Shown here piece after piece: positions 46,249 to 55,347 of a stretch of 64,000 bases of DNA (position 1 is the first letter of the stretch; the number at the start of each line of letters is the position of its first letter). The DNA is taken from positions 4,964,826 to 5,028,825 of the forward strand of contig NZ_CP030028.1 in the NCBI RefSeq assembly GCF_003586445.1, in the 5' to 3' direction. The position numbers and the translations under genes were made by a program. The notes under the pieces were generated by a model. It was not told the origin of the DNA. It saw only the letters and a program-made list of their open reading frames with translations, and made no database searches. This DNA comes from Bacillus sp. Y1. Lineage in GTDB: Bacteria > Bacillota > Bacilli > Bacillales > Cytobacillaceae.

Positions 46249-46770
46249 CTAGAAAAGTAAATGACAAAATCCCATTGCTGTGAAAGCACCTAGTAACGAA
46301 CCTGCTAACACATCGGTTGGATAATGGACGCCTAGTATTACACGAGAAAGTGCGACCATGATTGCAATAGGAAACAAAAAAGGAGCTAAAAATGGATCAA
46401 ATAAGATAAAAGGTGTAACAACTGAAAATATTGCTGTAGAATGGCCAGACGGAAAGGAAGGATCCTTTAGTGTTGGACCATGTATGGTAGCTTGTAAGGT
46501 AGATAAGTGAGGCCTAAGTCGTCGAAATTGTCTCTTAGCTAAAAAGACAAACAAATGGCTTAAGGTCAAAGAAAAGTAAACGACCATAACTACTTCTCTA
46601 AGCTCTAACGGACCAAACACCCAAACGAATAAAGGTATTCCTATAGAGCAAAGAGCACCACCTAAATGAGTAACCCATCTAAAGATTTGAATGAGGAATA
46701 ACGGCTGCTTGTTTAATAAGTAGAAAATGATTTCATCAGATTTTACAATCCAATCCATTGTTCGCTTCAC
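46249..46770 (-). CDS. PAP2-family membrane phosphatase
   Basis: A 173-aa membrane phosphatase with about five hydrophobic segments. All three PAP2 motifs are visible: KRQFRRLRP near 80, PSGHST near 106 and SRVILGVHYPTD near 143. Substrates of relatives are phosphatidic acid, phosphatidylglycerol phosphate or undecaprenyl pyrophosphate. GTG 46770 is the start, with GGTGGG upstream. With the glycosyltransferase it suggests a small glycolipid module. Confidence 0.87.
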   Translation of the reverse strand: MKRTMDWIVKSDEIIFYLLNKQPLFLIQIFRWVTHLGGALCSIGIPLFVWVFGPLELREVVMVVYFSLTLSHLFVFLAKRQFRRLRPHLSTLQATIHGPTLKDPSFPSGHSTAIFSVVTPFILFDPFLAPFLFPIAIMVALSRVILGVHYPTDVLAGSLLGAFTAMGFCHLLF

Positions 46771-46848
46771 TTATACACCCACCTTTCTAATGCTTTCAGT
46801 TTAAGTCGAAAACATTGAAACCAAGTTGATTTACTGTTAAGAAAACGT

Positions 46849-46879
46849 AAAAAACCACCTTGATTTTCTCAAGGTGGTT
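46849..46879 (-). terminator. Terminator of ychF
   Basis: AACCACCTTG / CAAGGTGGTT around AGAAAAT, then TTTTTACG on the - strand. Confidence 0.88.
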
Positions 46880-46926
46880 CTCATTTTAAAAGATAAGAAA
46901 GTATAAGGTTTTCAACTTTGAAAATG

Positions 46927-46956
46927 GTCTAGCTCCAGGGCGCTAGCGCTTTTCTT
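46927..46956. repeat. Short relic of a Bacillus intergenic repeat at the ychF end
   Basis: GTCTAGCTCC...GCTTTTCTT: both ends match the ends of the longer element at 60606-60722, but the middle is missing. It overlaps the ychF stop codon. Confidence 0.5.
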
Positions 46957-48055
46957 ATACATTAAAGCGGAAATGGATGATGTCTCCGTCTTTTACTTCG
47001 TATTCTTTTCCTTCTAATCGAACTTTACCAGCTTCCTTAGCAGCAGTCATTGTACCGCCAGCTAGTAAATCTTCATAAGCAACTGTTTCTGCACGAATGA
47101 ACCCACGCTCAAAGTCAGAGTGGATAACTCCTGCACATTGTGGAGCCTTCATCCCTTTACGGAATGTCCATGCACGAACTTCTTGAACACCTGCAGTAAA
47201 GTATGTTGCTAATCCTAGTAAATGATAAGCCGCACGAATCAGCTGATCAAGACCTGATTCTTCAATACCAAGCTCAGAAAGGAACATTTCCTTTTCTTCC
47301 CCTTCAAGCTCAGCAATTTCTTCTTCAATCTTTGCACAAACGACAATTACTTCTGCATTGTCCTTTTCAGCAAACTCTCTTACTTTTTGTACATATTCAT
47401 TTGAAGACGGGTCAGCGACATCCTCTTCTCCTACGTTAGCAACATAAAGGACCGGTTTAATCGTTAACAAGTGAAGTTGTTTTACTACCTTCATTTGCTC
47501 TTCAGTAAACTCAACTGTACGAGCAGGCTTGTCCGCTTCAAAAGCTTCCTTAAGCATTTCAAGAATTTCTGCTTCAAATACAGCATCCTTATCTTTTTGT
47601 TTCGCCATTTTTCCAACACGTGCAAGTCTTTTTTCTACTGATTCAAGATCAGCTAGAATTAACTCAAGATTAATCGTTTCAATATCGTCAATTGGATCTA
47701 CCTTACCAGAGACGTGAGTAATATTATCATCTGCAAAGCAGCGAACAACCTGACAAATTGCGTCCACTTCACGGATATGAGAAAGAAACTTGTTTCCTAA
47801 ACCTTCCCCTTTACTCGCACCCTTTACAATCCCAGCAATATCAGTAAACTCAAACGTTGTAGGTACCGTTTTTTTCGGTTGAACAAGCTCTGTTAATTTT
47901 TGTAGTCTTTCATCTGGAACTTCAACAATTCCTACGTTAGGATCGATTGTACAGAAAGGATAGTTTGCTGATTCTGCCCCTGCTTGTGTAATCGCATTAA
48001 ATAATGTAGATTTCCCTACGTTCGGCAAACCTACGATTCCTGCTGTTAGTGCCAT
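46955..48055 (-). CDS. ychF: Redox-regulated ATPase YchF (Obg-related)
   Basis: A 366-aa P-loop protein (YyaF), a member of the Obg family that prefers ATP. G1 is GLPNVGKST at 8-16, G3 DIAGIVKGASKGEGLG near 68 and the altered G4 NVGEED near 202. A C-terminal TGS-like domain ends near DIIHFRFNV. It binds ribosomes; role in stress is debated. ATG 48055 with AGGAG is used. Confidence 0.95.
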   Translation of the reverse strand: MALTAGIVGLPNVGKSTLFNAITQAGAESANYPFCTIDPNVGIVEVPDERLQKLTELVQPKKTVPTTFEFTDIAGIVKGASKGEGLGNKFLSHIREVDAICQVVRCFADDNITHVSGKVDPIDDIETINLELILADLESVEKRLARVGKMAKQKDKDAVFEAEILEMLKEAFEADKPARTVEFTEEQMKVVKQLHLLTIKPVLYVANVGEEDVADPSSNEYVQKVREFAEKDNAEVIVVCAKIEEEIAELEGEEKEMFLSELGIEESGLDQLIRAAYHLLGLATYFTAGVQEVRAWTFRKGMKAPQCAGVIHSDFERGFIRAETVAYEDLLAGGTMTAAKEAGKVRLEGKEYEVKDGDIIHFRFNV

Positions 48056-48180
48056 CCAAGTCACTCCTCATTTATATATTCGCACCAAAATTCGTCGATA
48101 CAACTATATCTATTTGTTACATTTTTTCTAGTTTATAAAAGCCTTTAGCCTTAAACAATTATAGAGATATGATGACAAAA

Positions 48181-48228
48181 AAACAAGAACAAGAAGAATC
48201 CGCCTAAATGGCAGTTTCATCTTGTTCT
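48181..48228 (-). terminator. Terminator overlapping the molybdopterin oxidoreductase stop
   Basis: A long imperfect stem (AGAACAAGA.../...TCTTGTTCT) spans the stop codon and is followed by TTGTTTTTTT on the - strand. Confidence 0.7.
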
Positions 48229-50228
48229 ACTTTTCTAATATTTACTAAGCAATCATATAACGTACTTCCCAGTCCATTATCCGATTCCTCACTTGGGGTA
48301 AGAAGGTTGACTGATCCTCCATACTTCTTCCAAATACCCTCATCTATATTAATGGTATTTGGATGTGCATTAGTAAGAATTTGAACATAGCCTTTTACCG
48401 CTCCACGATCATTCCATACCTCTACAAAATCATTTTCTGCTAAATTAAGATCCTCTGCAATATTTGCTGATAGTTCAACACGAAGCTTTGGTGGTTGAGC
48501 AAATAAATGATAGTGCTGAGAATGGTTTGAGCGCATGGGATGAATAGTTAAAAGCTGATAAGGATATTTCTGAGCTAACTCAGGAGTTGTGATGATTGAT
48601 TCATTAGGTAAGGATAAAGACAAACGTCCATCTCCCCCCTGTTGGATCGCTCGATTTGAAAGGAATTCATATTTGCCGCTTGGTGTTTTAAAATGGAAAT
48701 CACTCCATGGAACTTCATCTACTGGAAGTTCTACATGATAATTCTCTTTAAATGTTTGGAGCGTAATTTCTTTATCCTCTAAATGTTGAATGGCCATTGT
48801 CATCCACTCATCTCTAGAGTAGTTAAAATCCTCACCAAACCCAAGTCGATTCGCTAATTCTGTCCATATCCATAAATCTGATTTCGCTTCCCCTGGTGCC
48901 TTAACAAGCTTTGGACCATAGTTAGCATAATGATGATACATGGAAGAATAATAAATGTCTTCCTCTTCAAATGCCGTTGTCGTCGGAAGAATATAATCAG
49001 CCATTTCTGCTGTATCTGTCATGAATGAATCAATCACAACTACCGTATCAACAGAAGAAAATGCCTTAATCATCTCATTTGTATTAGGAACTTGTGTAAT
49101 TGGATTTCCACAAGTAACAATAATCATTTCAATTGTCGGGTTCACTGCTTCTAATATCCCTTTTGCCTGCTTCATCATGGTAAAATTGCGAGCTTCTTTC
49201 CGTCGCTCCGGTAATGTTAATTCACCAAACTGAAAACTCTGTCCTACTTGCTTATTCGCATAATTTGCTCCACCTCCGCGAATCCCAATGTTTCCGCTTA
49301 TAGCAACTAGTGCATCAATGAGACGAATGGTATTTCCACCATTCCCATAACGCTGCATTCCTAAGCCAAAATACGTGGATGTTGGACGATCTCCATATAA
49401 ATAAGCAAGTTCCGTTATAACATCTATCGCTACTTCCGTTATTCTACTAATCTCTTCAAGTGAAACGGTATGAATTAATTCCTTAACATGGGTAAATCCA
49501 ACCGTATATTTTTCGATAAAGTCTATGTCAGCCAGTTCTAAACGTAAGAGCTCTTTCATTATACCTACTGCTAGAATTCCATCTGTACCTGGCTTAACTG
49601 TAATATGTTTATGTGCTAGTTTCGCAGTAGCATTATATAACGGATCTATTACATAAAGTTTGGATCCGTTACGTTTTGCTTCTTGTAGAGCAGAGTAGAA
49701 ATGCATATTCGTCCTTGCTACATTTCTACCCCATATCACGATATTTTTACTATTCAGCACATCCCCTGGAGCATGACTGTATGCATCGCCAAAATCCCAG
49801 TTTTGCGCTTCAATTCCAGAACCCCAGCATAGTGAGCCCGTTAATTCTGTTACACCACCATAACAATTAAAGAAACGCTGATCGAGATTTTTTAACAAAC
49901 CTCCATTTGCATAATCATGGCTATGCAAAATAGAAGTGGTTCCCTTATTTTCTCTTAACCAGGACATCTTTTCAGCCATTTCATCTAGTGCCTGGGCCCA
50001 TGAAATTCTATGAAACTCACCATTTATCTTTTTTAAAGGATAGAGAATTCGTTCAGAAGAATTGGTTCGTGCTTCAAGCATCCGACCTCTTCCACAAATT
50101 TTCCCCTTTGTAATCGGGTGGGTTTCATCTCCTTCCACCCGAGTTACCCTTCCATCCTCGACTGTTACTTTAAATCCACAGCTATCCCAACAATTTAACG
50201 GACATGCAGAAGTATACGTACTTGCCAT
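48204..50228 (-). CDS. yyaE: Molybdopterin oxidoreductase (YyaE-like)
   Basis: A 674-aa enzyme of the DMSO-reductase superfamily, with bis-MGD cofactor. N-terminal cysteines CPLNCWDSC at about 9-17 and CGRG near 45 should ligate a 4Fe-4S cluster. Mo-cofactor motifs LCWGSGIEAQ, WGRNVART, GLGMQRYGNGG and the C-terminal LLTIHPMRSNHSQ are present. Substrate is unknown; no partner subunit gene is adjacent. No Tat signal is seen, so it is cytoplasmic. ATG 50228 is used because ATG 50234 sits too close to GGGGG. B. subtilis has this gene at the same place. Confidence 0.9.
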   Translation of the reverse strand: MASTYTSACPLNCWDSCGFKVTVEDGRVTRVEGDETHPITKGKICGRGRMLEARTNSSERILYPLKKINGEFHRISWAQALDEMAEKMSWLRENKGTTSILHSHDYANGGLLKNLDQRFFNCYGGVTELTGSLCWGSGIEAQNWDFGDAYSHAPGDVLNSKNIVIWGRNVARTNMHFYSALQEAKRNGSKLYVIDPLYNATAKLAHKHITVKPGTDGILAVGIMKELLRLELADIDFIEKYTVGFTHVKELIHTVSLEEISRITEVAIDVITELAYLYGDRPTSTYFGLGMQRYGNGGNTIRLIDALVAISGNIGIRGGGANYANKQVGQSFQFGELTLPERRKEARNFTMMKQAKGILEAVNPTIEMIIVTCGNPITQVPNTNEMIKAFSSVDTVVVIDSFMTDTAEMADYILPTTTAFEEEDIYYSSMYHHYANYGPKLVKAPGEAKSDLWIWTELANRLGFGEDFNYSRDEWMTMAIQHLEDKEITLQTFKENYHVELPVDEVPWSDFHFKTPSGKYEFLSNRAIQQGGDGRLSLSLPNESIITTPELAQKYPYQLLTIHPMRSNHSQHYHLFAQPPKLRVELSANIAEDLNLAENDFVEVWNDRGAVKGYVQILTNAHPNTINIDEGIWKKYGGSVNLLTPSEESDNGLGSTLYDCLVNIRKVEQDETAI

Positions 50229-50246
50229 ACTCATCCCCCTACTTCT

Positions 50247-50444
50247 CTAGCTCTCCGCTCTTTCTAATACTTTTTTCATCTTACGTGAAAATTCCTTTCT
50301 AGGAATTAACACACTATGGTCACAGCCGACACATTTGATACGGATATCCATCCCTAAACGAATGATCTTCCAACGATTGGCTCCACATGGGTGGGGCTTT
50401 TTCATTTCAACAACGTCATTCAAGTTAAATTCCTTTTGCTCCAA
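50247..50444 (-). CDS. yyzM: DUF951 protein YyzM
   Basis: A 65-aa protein with a likely zinc knuckle: C in HPCGANRW and CVGCDH. VVEMKKPHPCG is the family core. TTG 50444 has AGGAG at 8 nt and gives a start like that of B. subtilis YyzM. Function unknown. It lies 11 nt after the mscS-like stop and 18 nt before the oxidoreductase, within one operon. Confidence 0.85.
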   Translation of the reverse strand: MEQKEFNLNDVVEMKKPHPCGANRWKIIRLGMDIRIKCVGCDHSVLIPRKEFSRKMKKVLERAES

Positions 50445-50455
50445 TGCTCTCACTC

Positions 50456-51349
50456 CTATTCATTTCCCAATGCCTTCTTAGGGGTAACCTCATCTTGACG
50501 AGAGTACATGACCATACGAGGATAAGGGATTTCTATTCCATTGCGATCCAAACATTCTTTTAGTTCTTTGCGTAACAAGCGTGCTACAACAAAGTGTTTC
50601 ATCGGTAATGTTTCCGCAGCAATACGCAAGACAACATCGGAGGCAGCTAAATTTTGCACTCCTAAAATCTCTGGTGTTTTAACAATATCCTCATATTTAG
50701 CAGGCATTTCATGTAAGAGTTCCGAAATCACGGTTTCTGCCTTTTTAATATCACTCTCATACGAAATGCTTAAATCAACAACTGCCATACTATTATACAG
50801 GGAGAAGTTTGTTACTTCCGTAATATTACCATTTGGTAAAATATGAAGTTCCCCTGTCCATGTCTTAATTTTTGTTGTTCTTAATCCAATCTCTTCAACT
50901 GTTCCCTCAAATTGTCCAATTCGAACAAAGTCACCCACAGAAAATTGATCTTCAAAAATAATAAAGAATCCTGTGATAATATCACGAACAAGGTTTTGAG
51001 CTCCAAAACCAACGGCAAGTCCAACGATTCCAGCCCCTGCTAGCATCGCACTTACATCTATGGTTAATGTTGATAATATCATCATAAAGGCTATAAAGTA
51101 CACTACATATGTTAGGACGTTTTGAAGCAACTTTAATAATGTTGCTTCTCTTCGCTCCGATACACGTAATGGTGAACGAGTTCGGACTTTAAAGACATTT
51201 TCAATCATCACTTTTCCAACTTTTATGAAGATGCCTGAAAGGATAAAGATTGCTATGATTTTTAGTGCTCCTTCTCCTAAAGAAAGCCATAAATCTTCGT
51301 TCATTGCTTTTTCTTTTAAATCATTTATTATTTTCTCCCAGTATTTCAT
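50456..51349 (-). CDS. MscS-family mechanosensitive channel
   Basis: A 297-aa small-conductance channel that opens on hypo-osmotic shock. Three membrane segments lie at about 28-45, 75-95 and 100-125. The last is the Gly/Ala-rich pore helix AGIVGLAVGFGAQNLVRDIITG. The cytoplasmic beta domain (about 130-195) and C-terminal alpha/beta domain (about 195-280) follow. Closest in look to B. subtilis YkuT/YhdY types. Confidence 0.93.
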   Translation of the reverse strand: MKYWEKIINDLKEKAMNEDLWLSLGEGALKIIAIFILSGIFIKVGKVMIENVFKVRTRSPLRVSERREATLLKLLQNVLTYVVYFIAFMMILSTLTIDVSAMLAGAGIVGLAVGFGAQNLVRDIITGFFIIFEDQFSVGDFVRIGQFEGTVEEIGLRTTKIKTWTGELHILPNGNITEVTNFSLYNSMAVVDLSISYESDIKKAETVISELLHEMPAKYEDIVKTPEILGVQNLAASDVVLRIAAETLPMKHFVVARLLRKELKECLDRNGIEIPYPRMVMYSRQDEVTPKKALGNE

Positions 51350-51596
51350 CGAACCACCTCATCATATATTGTTGGAGATTTTACTTATTTTATCAATTTC
51401 TATACTCCCTTTGTAGTATAAAGGGTTTCCTCCTTCAAATTGCCTATATTTCTACTACTAAAGAGTTCCCAAGACCTGTCTAGTAAAATGGAATTTCTCC
51501 TTCCAACTACCCCTTTTCCAAATTACATAAACAGTACGTATACAATTCGCTTTTCTTCCGTATACTGTTACTACAATTTACGAAGGAGTGGACCCA

Positions 51597-52235
51597 GTGA
51601 ACTTGAAATCTAGCTTTTTTGATAAGAAGGAAGACAATGGTGCAAGGATTTCCTACGAGGATCCACGTGCTTCTCACAAACTAGCAATTGAATTAGTATC
51701 AATTCTACCAGTAGCTACCATTGAACGTCCGATTGTATTTGTTTGTATTGGAACTGATCGGTCTACAGGTGATTCATTGGGACCACTCGTCGGTACACTT
51801 CTTGAAGAAAAAAGAATGAACTCCTTTTACGTTTACGGAACACTCGAGGACCCTATTCATGCAGTGAACTTAGTTGAAAAGCTTGAGGAAATAAAAGCGA
51901 AACATTTTAACCCTATCATTATTGCGATTGATGCTTGCTTAGGTCGTCTCAAAAGTGTCGGTTTCATACAACTGGCAGATGGTCCTGTTAAGCCAGGAGC
52001 TGGAGTAAATAAAGAACTTCCATCTGTAGGTGATTATCATATAACTGGAATCGTTAATGTGAGTGGATTTATGGAGTACTTCGTCCTACAAAACACAAGA
52101 TTAAACTTAGTTTTAAAAATGGCTAAAGTCATTGCAAATGGAATTTACCAAGCAAGTATTACTTATCAACCAATTACCAAATGGAAAAATATTGGAAACC
52201 ACGTAACAAAAGACGCAATTAGTGGCAGAGAATAA
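51597..52235 (+). CDS. yyaC: Spore protease-related protein YyaC
   Basis: A 212-aa protein related to the germination protease fold. VFVCIGTDRSTGDSLGPLVG near 48 and IAIDACLGR near 107 are the family signatures. B. subtilis yyaC is expressed in sporulation; its substrate is unknown. GTG 51597 has AAGGAG at 8 nt; GTG 51588 overlaps that site. It is one of the few + genes in this arm, which fits a separate, sporulation-type promoter. Confidence 0.9.
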   Translation: MNLKSSFFDKKEDNGARISYEDPRASHKLAIELVSILPVATIERPIVFVCIGTDRSTGDSLGPLVGTLLEEKRMNSFYVYGTLEDPIHAVNLVEKLEEIKAKHFNPIIIAIDACLGRLKSVGFIQLADGPVKPGAGVNKELPSVGDYHITGIVNVSGFMEYFVLQNTRLNLVLKMAKVIANGIYQASITYQPITKWKNIGNHVTKDAISGRE

Positions 52236-52270
52236 AAAGAAGAGGCCTTTATTACTAGCAGGCCTCTTTT
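52236..52270. terminator. Bidirectional terminator between yyaC and the DUF554 gene
   Basis: AAGAGGCC / GGCCTCTT arms (52240-52268) with TTTT on the + side and TTCTTTTT on the - side. Confidence 0.88.
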
Positions 52271-52271
52271 G

Positions 52272-52988
52272 TTATCCTAGTATAGTTTCCGCAAATGACA
52301 TGATGGTCACAATCAAGGCAACTACTAAAATACCTGGAAGCATATTGGCCACCCGTATTTTCGTAATTCCAGTAATATTTAATCCGATTGCAAGGATCAT
52401 AATTCCACCTGTAGCGGTCATTTCAGCTATAAAGCTAGTCATAAGCGCATCTGGTACCAAACGATCAATTTGGGTAGCAAAAGCTGCAATAGCCCCTTGA
52501 TAGAGCACGACCGGAATAGCAGAAAAAATAACACCGATTCCAAGAGTGGTCGTCAAAATTAGTGCGGTAAATCCATCGATAATGGATTTTGTATATAACA
52601 CATCATGGTCACCCCTAATGCCGCTATCAAGTGCACCAATAATAGCCATAGCACCTATTACAAAGATAAGCGTTGACGTTACAAATCCTTCTGCAATACT
52701 TCCTTGCTGGGAGCCCCCTACCTTCTTCTCCAACCATCCACCTAGAGCATTCAACTTCCCGTCTAAATCTAGCAATTCTCCAAGCACGGAGCCAAATACA
52801 AGACTAATAATTACAATGAGGAAATTTTCACTTTTGAAACCCATTTGAAGTCCTAGTACAACCACAGCAAGACCAATACTAAACATAACAGTTGTTTTCA
52901 TCGCTTCCGGAATTCTATGAAGAAGCTTCCCCAACAACGCTCCCACCACGATCAATAAACCATTTACAAGAGTACCTAATAAAAACAT
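52272..52988 (-). CDS. DUF554 membrane protein
   Basis: A 238-aa protein with about seven hydrophobic segments, matching the DUF554 family (YdfK/YqgA types). GTLVNGLLIVVGALLG at the start and LDGKLNALGGWLEKK near 75 are typical. Proposed to be a transporter, unproven. ATG 52988 with AGGTG at 7 nt is chosen over GTG 52997. Confidence 0.87.
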   Translation of the reverse strand: MFLLGTLVNGLLIVVGALLGKLLHRIPEAMKTTVMFSIGLAVVVLGLQMGFKSENFLIVIISLVFGSVLGELLDLDGKLNALGGWLEKKVGGSQQGSIAEGFVTSTLIFVIGAMAIIGALDSGIRGDHDVLYTKSIIDGFTALILTTTLGIGVIFSAIPVVLYQGAIAAFATQIDRLVPDALMTSFIAEMTATGGIMILAIGLNITGITKIRVANMLPGILVVALIVTIMSFAETILG

Positions 52989-53055
52989 ACTATTCACCTA
53001 TTATGATTATTTCGTTTCTCGAAAAAGCATGCTATCAATATAGCATGAAACTCAC

Positions 53056-53083
53056 AAAAAAAACCATCCCATTTGATGGTTTT
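53056..53083. terminator. Terminator of soj-spo0J
   Basis: AAACCATC / GATGGTTT arms with TTTTTTTTG on the - strand and TTTT on the + strand. Confidence 0.85.
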
Positions 53084-53100
53084 TAAACTTTCTATTCCAA

Positions 53101-53958
53101 TTAGGATTCCTGGTTATTATTTAATAACTCGAGAATTCTTTCTAAATCATCTTTTGAGAAAAATTCTATTTCAATTTTCCCTTTATTTTTAGACTCTTTA
53201 ATATTTACAGTTGTGCCAAATCTCTCACGCAAAAAGCCTTCGCGTTCTTTAATGAAAACATTTTTCTCTGGCTTTGGCTTCTTTGTTTCACGTGGAACAT
53301 TTTCATTCAACTGTTGAATAAGTTGTTCTAACTGGCGAACATTCAAGCCTTCTTTCATCGTTTTCTCAGCAATAAGAGGTAACTTTTCTTTTTTTCTAAG
53401 GCCAAGCAAGGCACGACCATGCCCCATCGAAATCTTTCCATCTGAGATAAGCTGTTGGATTTTTGGTGGTAGAGTTAACAAACGAACGAGATTTGCAATA
53501 TGTGGCCGACTCTTCCCTAGTCTTTTAGCCAATTGCTCCTGTGTTAATGAGAGCTTTTCCATTAGGAGCTGATAGGCTGCCGCTTCTTCTATCGGTGTCA
53601 AATCTTCCCTTTGTAAGTTCTCAAGGACGGCAAGTTCCATCATTTGTTGTTCGGATAACTCACGAATGACAACAGGAACTTTTTCGAGCCCCGCTTCTTT
53701 CGCTGCTCGAAAGCGTCTTTCACCAACAACAATATCATAGCCCTTTATACTTTTTCTAACGATTATAGGCTGTAAAATTCCATGCTCAATAATTGATTGC
53801 TTTAGCTCTTCAATTGCCTCTTGGGTAAAGATCTTTCTCGGCTGATAAGGATTAGGTCGTATTTCTTTCAAACTAACATCTGTAATTGATTCCTGTTTGT
53901 TTGGCTCATCTATGTTTGCAAAGAACGCATTTAATCCTTTTCCGAGTCCTTTAGCCAT
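53101..53958 (-). CDS. spo0J: Chromosome-partitioning protein ParB/Spo0J
   Basis: A 285-aa CTPase clamp that loads at parS and spreads, helping load SMC and segregate origins. N-terminal KGLGKGLNAFF contacts Soj. The CTP-binding ParB domain has ENLQREDLTPIEEA; the parS-reading helix-turn-helix is LTQEQLAKRLGKSRPHIANLVRLL (near 145). A C-terminal dimer domain follows. The gene itself contains a parS-type site at 53284. ATG 53958 overlaps the soj end by 8 nt. Confidence 0.96.
   Translation of the reverse strand: MAKGLGKGLNAFFANIDEPNKQESITDVSLKEIRPNPYQPRKIFTQEAIEELKQSIIEHGILQPIIVRKSIKGYDIVVGERRFRAAKEAGLEKVPVVIRELSEQQMMELAVLENLQREDLTPIEEAAAYQLLMEKLSLTQEQLAKRLGKSRPHIANLVRLLTLPPKIQQLISDGKISMGHGRALLGLRKKEKLPLIAEKTMKEGLNVRQLEQLIQQLNENVPRETKKPKPEKNVFIKEREGFLRERFGTTVNIKESKNKGKIEIEFFSKDDLERILELLNNNQES
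53284..53299. promoter_or_regulatory. parS site inside spo0J
   Basis: TGTTTCACGTGGAACA, one base from a perfect palindrome and in the position of the known spo0J parS of B. subtilis. Confidence 0.9.
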
Positions 53959-54712
53959 GCGAAACCACTTCCTTTGCCAAATCTAAATAGACTTCTGCAC
54001 CTCTAGATTTTGGATCGTAAATGATAATCGGCTCCCCATGACTCGGTGCTTCACTTAAGCGGATATTTCGGGGAATAATGGTTTTGTATACTTTATCTTG
54101 AAAATACTTCTTTACTTCTTCAATAACCTGAAGTCCAAGATTTGTTCTGGCATCTAGCATCGTGAGAAGGACACCTTCGATTTTTAGATCTTGGTTTAAA
54201 TGCTTCTGGACGAGTCGGACCGTATTTAAAAGTTGACTTAACCCCTCAAGTGCATAAAATTCGCACTGAACAGGAATAAGAACAGCATCTGAGGCAGTTA
54301 ACGCATTTAAGGTTAATAAACCTAAGGATGGTGGACAGTCGATAATGACATAATCGTAGGATCCTTTTACTTCCTCAAGTGCCCTTTTTAATCTCACTTC
54401 TCTTGATATGGTTGGAACAAGTTCAATTTCTGCACCTGCTAACTGAATTGTAGCGGGGATAGCATATAGGTTTTCAACGGATGTAGGCATGATAACTTCC
54501 TTTGCCTCAACGTCATCAACTAATACATCATATATACATTGCTCCACGTCAGCTTTTTCAATACCAACACCACTTGTGGCATTTCCTTGTGGATCAACAT
54601 CGACTAGCAATACTTTTTTCCCTATATATGCTAAGCAGGCACCTAGGTTTACAGAAGTTGTTGTTTTACCAACTCCTCCTTTTTGATTCGCAATGGCAAT
54701 AACTTTCCCCAA
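53951..54712 (-). CDS. soj: Chromosome-partitioning ATPase ParA/Soj
   Basis: A 253-aa Walker-type ATPase controlling DnaA activity and acting with Spo0J. The deviant Walker A KGGVGKTT is at about 11-18, Walker A' VDVDPQGNATSG near 40 and Walker B VIIDCPPSLG near 120. TTG 54712 (AGGTG at 6 nt) gives MGKVIAIANQ, matching Soj start and length; GTG 54721 is an alternative. Confidence 0.96.
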   Translation of the reverse strand: MGKVIAIANQKGGVGKTTTSVNLGACLAYIGKKVLLVDVDPQGNATSGVGIEKADVEQCIYDVLVDDVEAKEVIMPTSVENLYAIPATIQLAGAEIELVPTISREVRLKRALEEVKGSYDYVIIDCPPSLGLLTLNALTASDAVLIPVQCEFYALEGLSQLLNTVRLVQKHLNQDLKIEGVLLTMLDARTNLGLQVIEEVKKYFQDKVYKTIIPRNIRLSEAPSHGEPIIIYDPKSRGAEVYLDLAKEVVSHG

Positions 54713-55271
54713 TGGTGTCACCTACCTTTATCTTCATAAATAACATTTGAATTCAAAACTTTCAAAAAGACAATCACGTATTCTATTCTATCATGAAAAA
54801 GATACGAGAATCATTTTTTTTATTTCCCTAGGGCTTTAATTGAAAAAATAACAAAAAAGAGGTACTTGGTAAAGTTCGATTTCAGTTCCGGGTGGACGCT
54901 TTCCGCGGGCGGGGCCGAGCCGCTTCCCTCGCTACGCTCAGTCCAGGGTCTCGACTATCCCGCTTTTCCCGCAGGAGTCGCCACCCTCCACTCCAATCTA
55001 ATAAAGTATATGCTTACTTTTGCTGCCATGAATTTAAAGAAACTAGAAATTTGGACTTGGCTAGGTGCTTGATGATAACTCTAAAAGGGGGTTAAAACAT
55101 AGTTATAAGAGTATACCTGCTGAGTGGAGCGGAGGGTGCTTGACTCCTGGGGGAATCAGCGGGACAGGTGAGACCCCGCAAGAGCGGTAGCGATGAGGAG
55201 GCTCACCGCCCACCCCCCGGAAAGCAAGCACCCGGAGCGGAAATCAGCCTTTTCTCTACCATCCAAACAAA
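54713..55271. repeat. soj-noc gap with two GC-rich inverted copies of a Bacillus repeat
   Basis: Copy 1 is at 54879-54994 (+), copy 2 at 55126-55244 (-). Read in one direction both follow the order TTCCGGGTG, GCTTTCCG, GAGCC, GCTAC, GGGTCTC, TCCCGC, CAGGAGTC, CACCCTCC, CTCC. They are clearly more GC-rich than the flanks and can fold back on each other. Short + frames across them are not genes. Confidence 0.8.
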
Positions 55272-55307
55272 AAAATGACAAAAGGCAGCGAGAAGCTACC
55301 TTTTGTC
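55272..55307 (-). terminator. Terminator of noc
   Basis: GACAAAAGGTAGC / GCTGCCTTTTGTC around TTCTC, then ATTTTTTTG on the - strand. A second stem (AGAGAAGCT/AGCTTCTCT) lies nearer the gene. Confidence 0.88.
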
Positions 55308-55347
55308 GACAATCTGAGAGAAGCTCATCAAAGCTTCTCTTAATCTA

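Noticed and set aside
54866..55095. Two overlapping + frames of about 67 codons in the soj-noc gap
   Set aside because: They translate the GC-rich repeat element; no ribosome site and no protein-like pattern.
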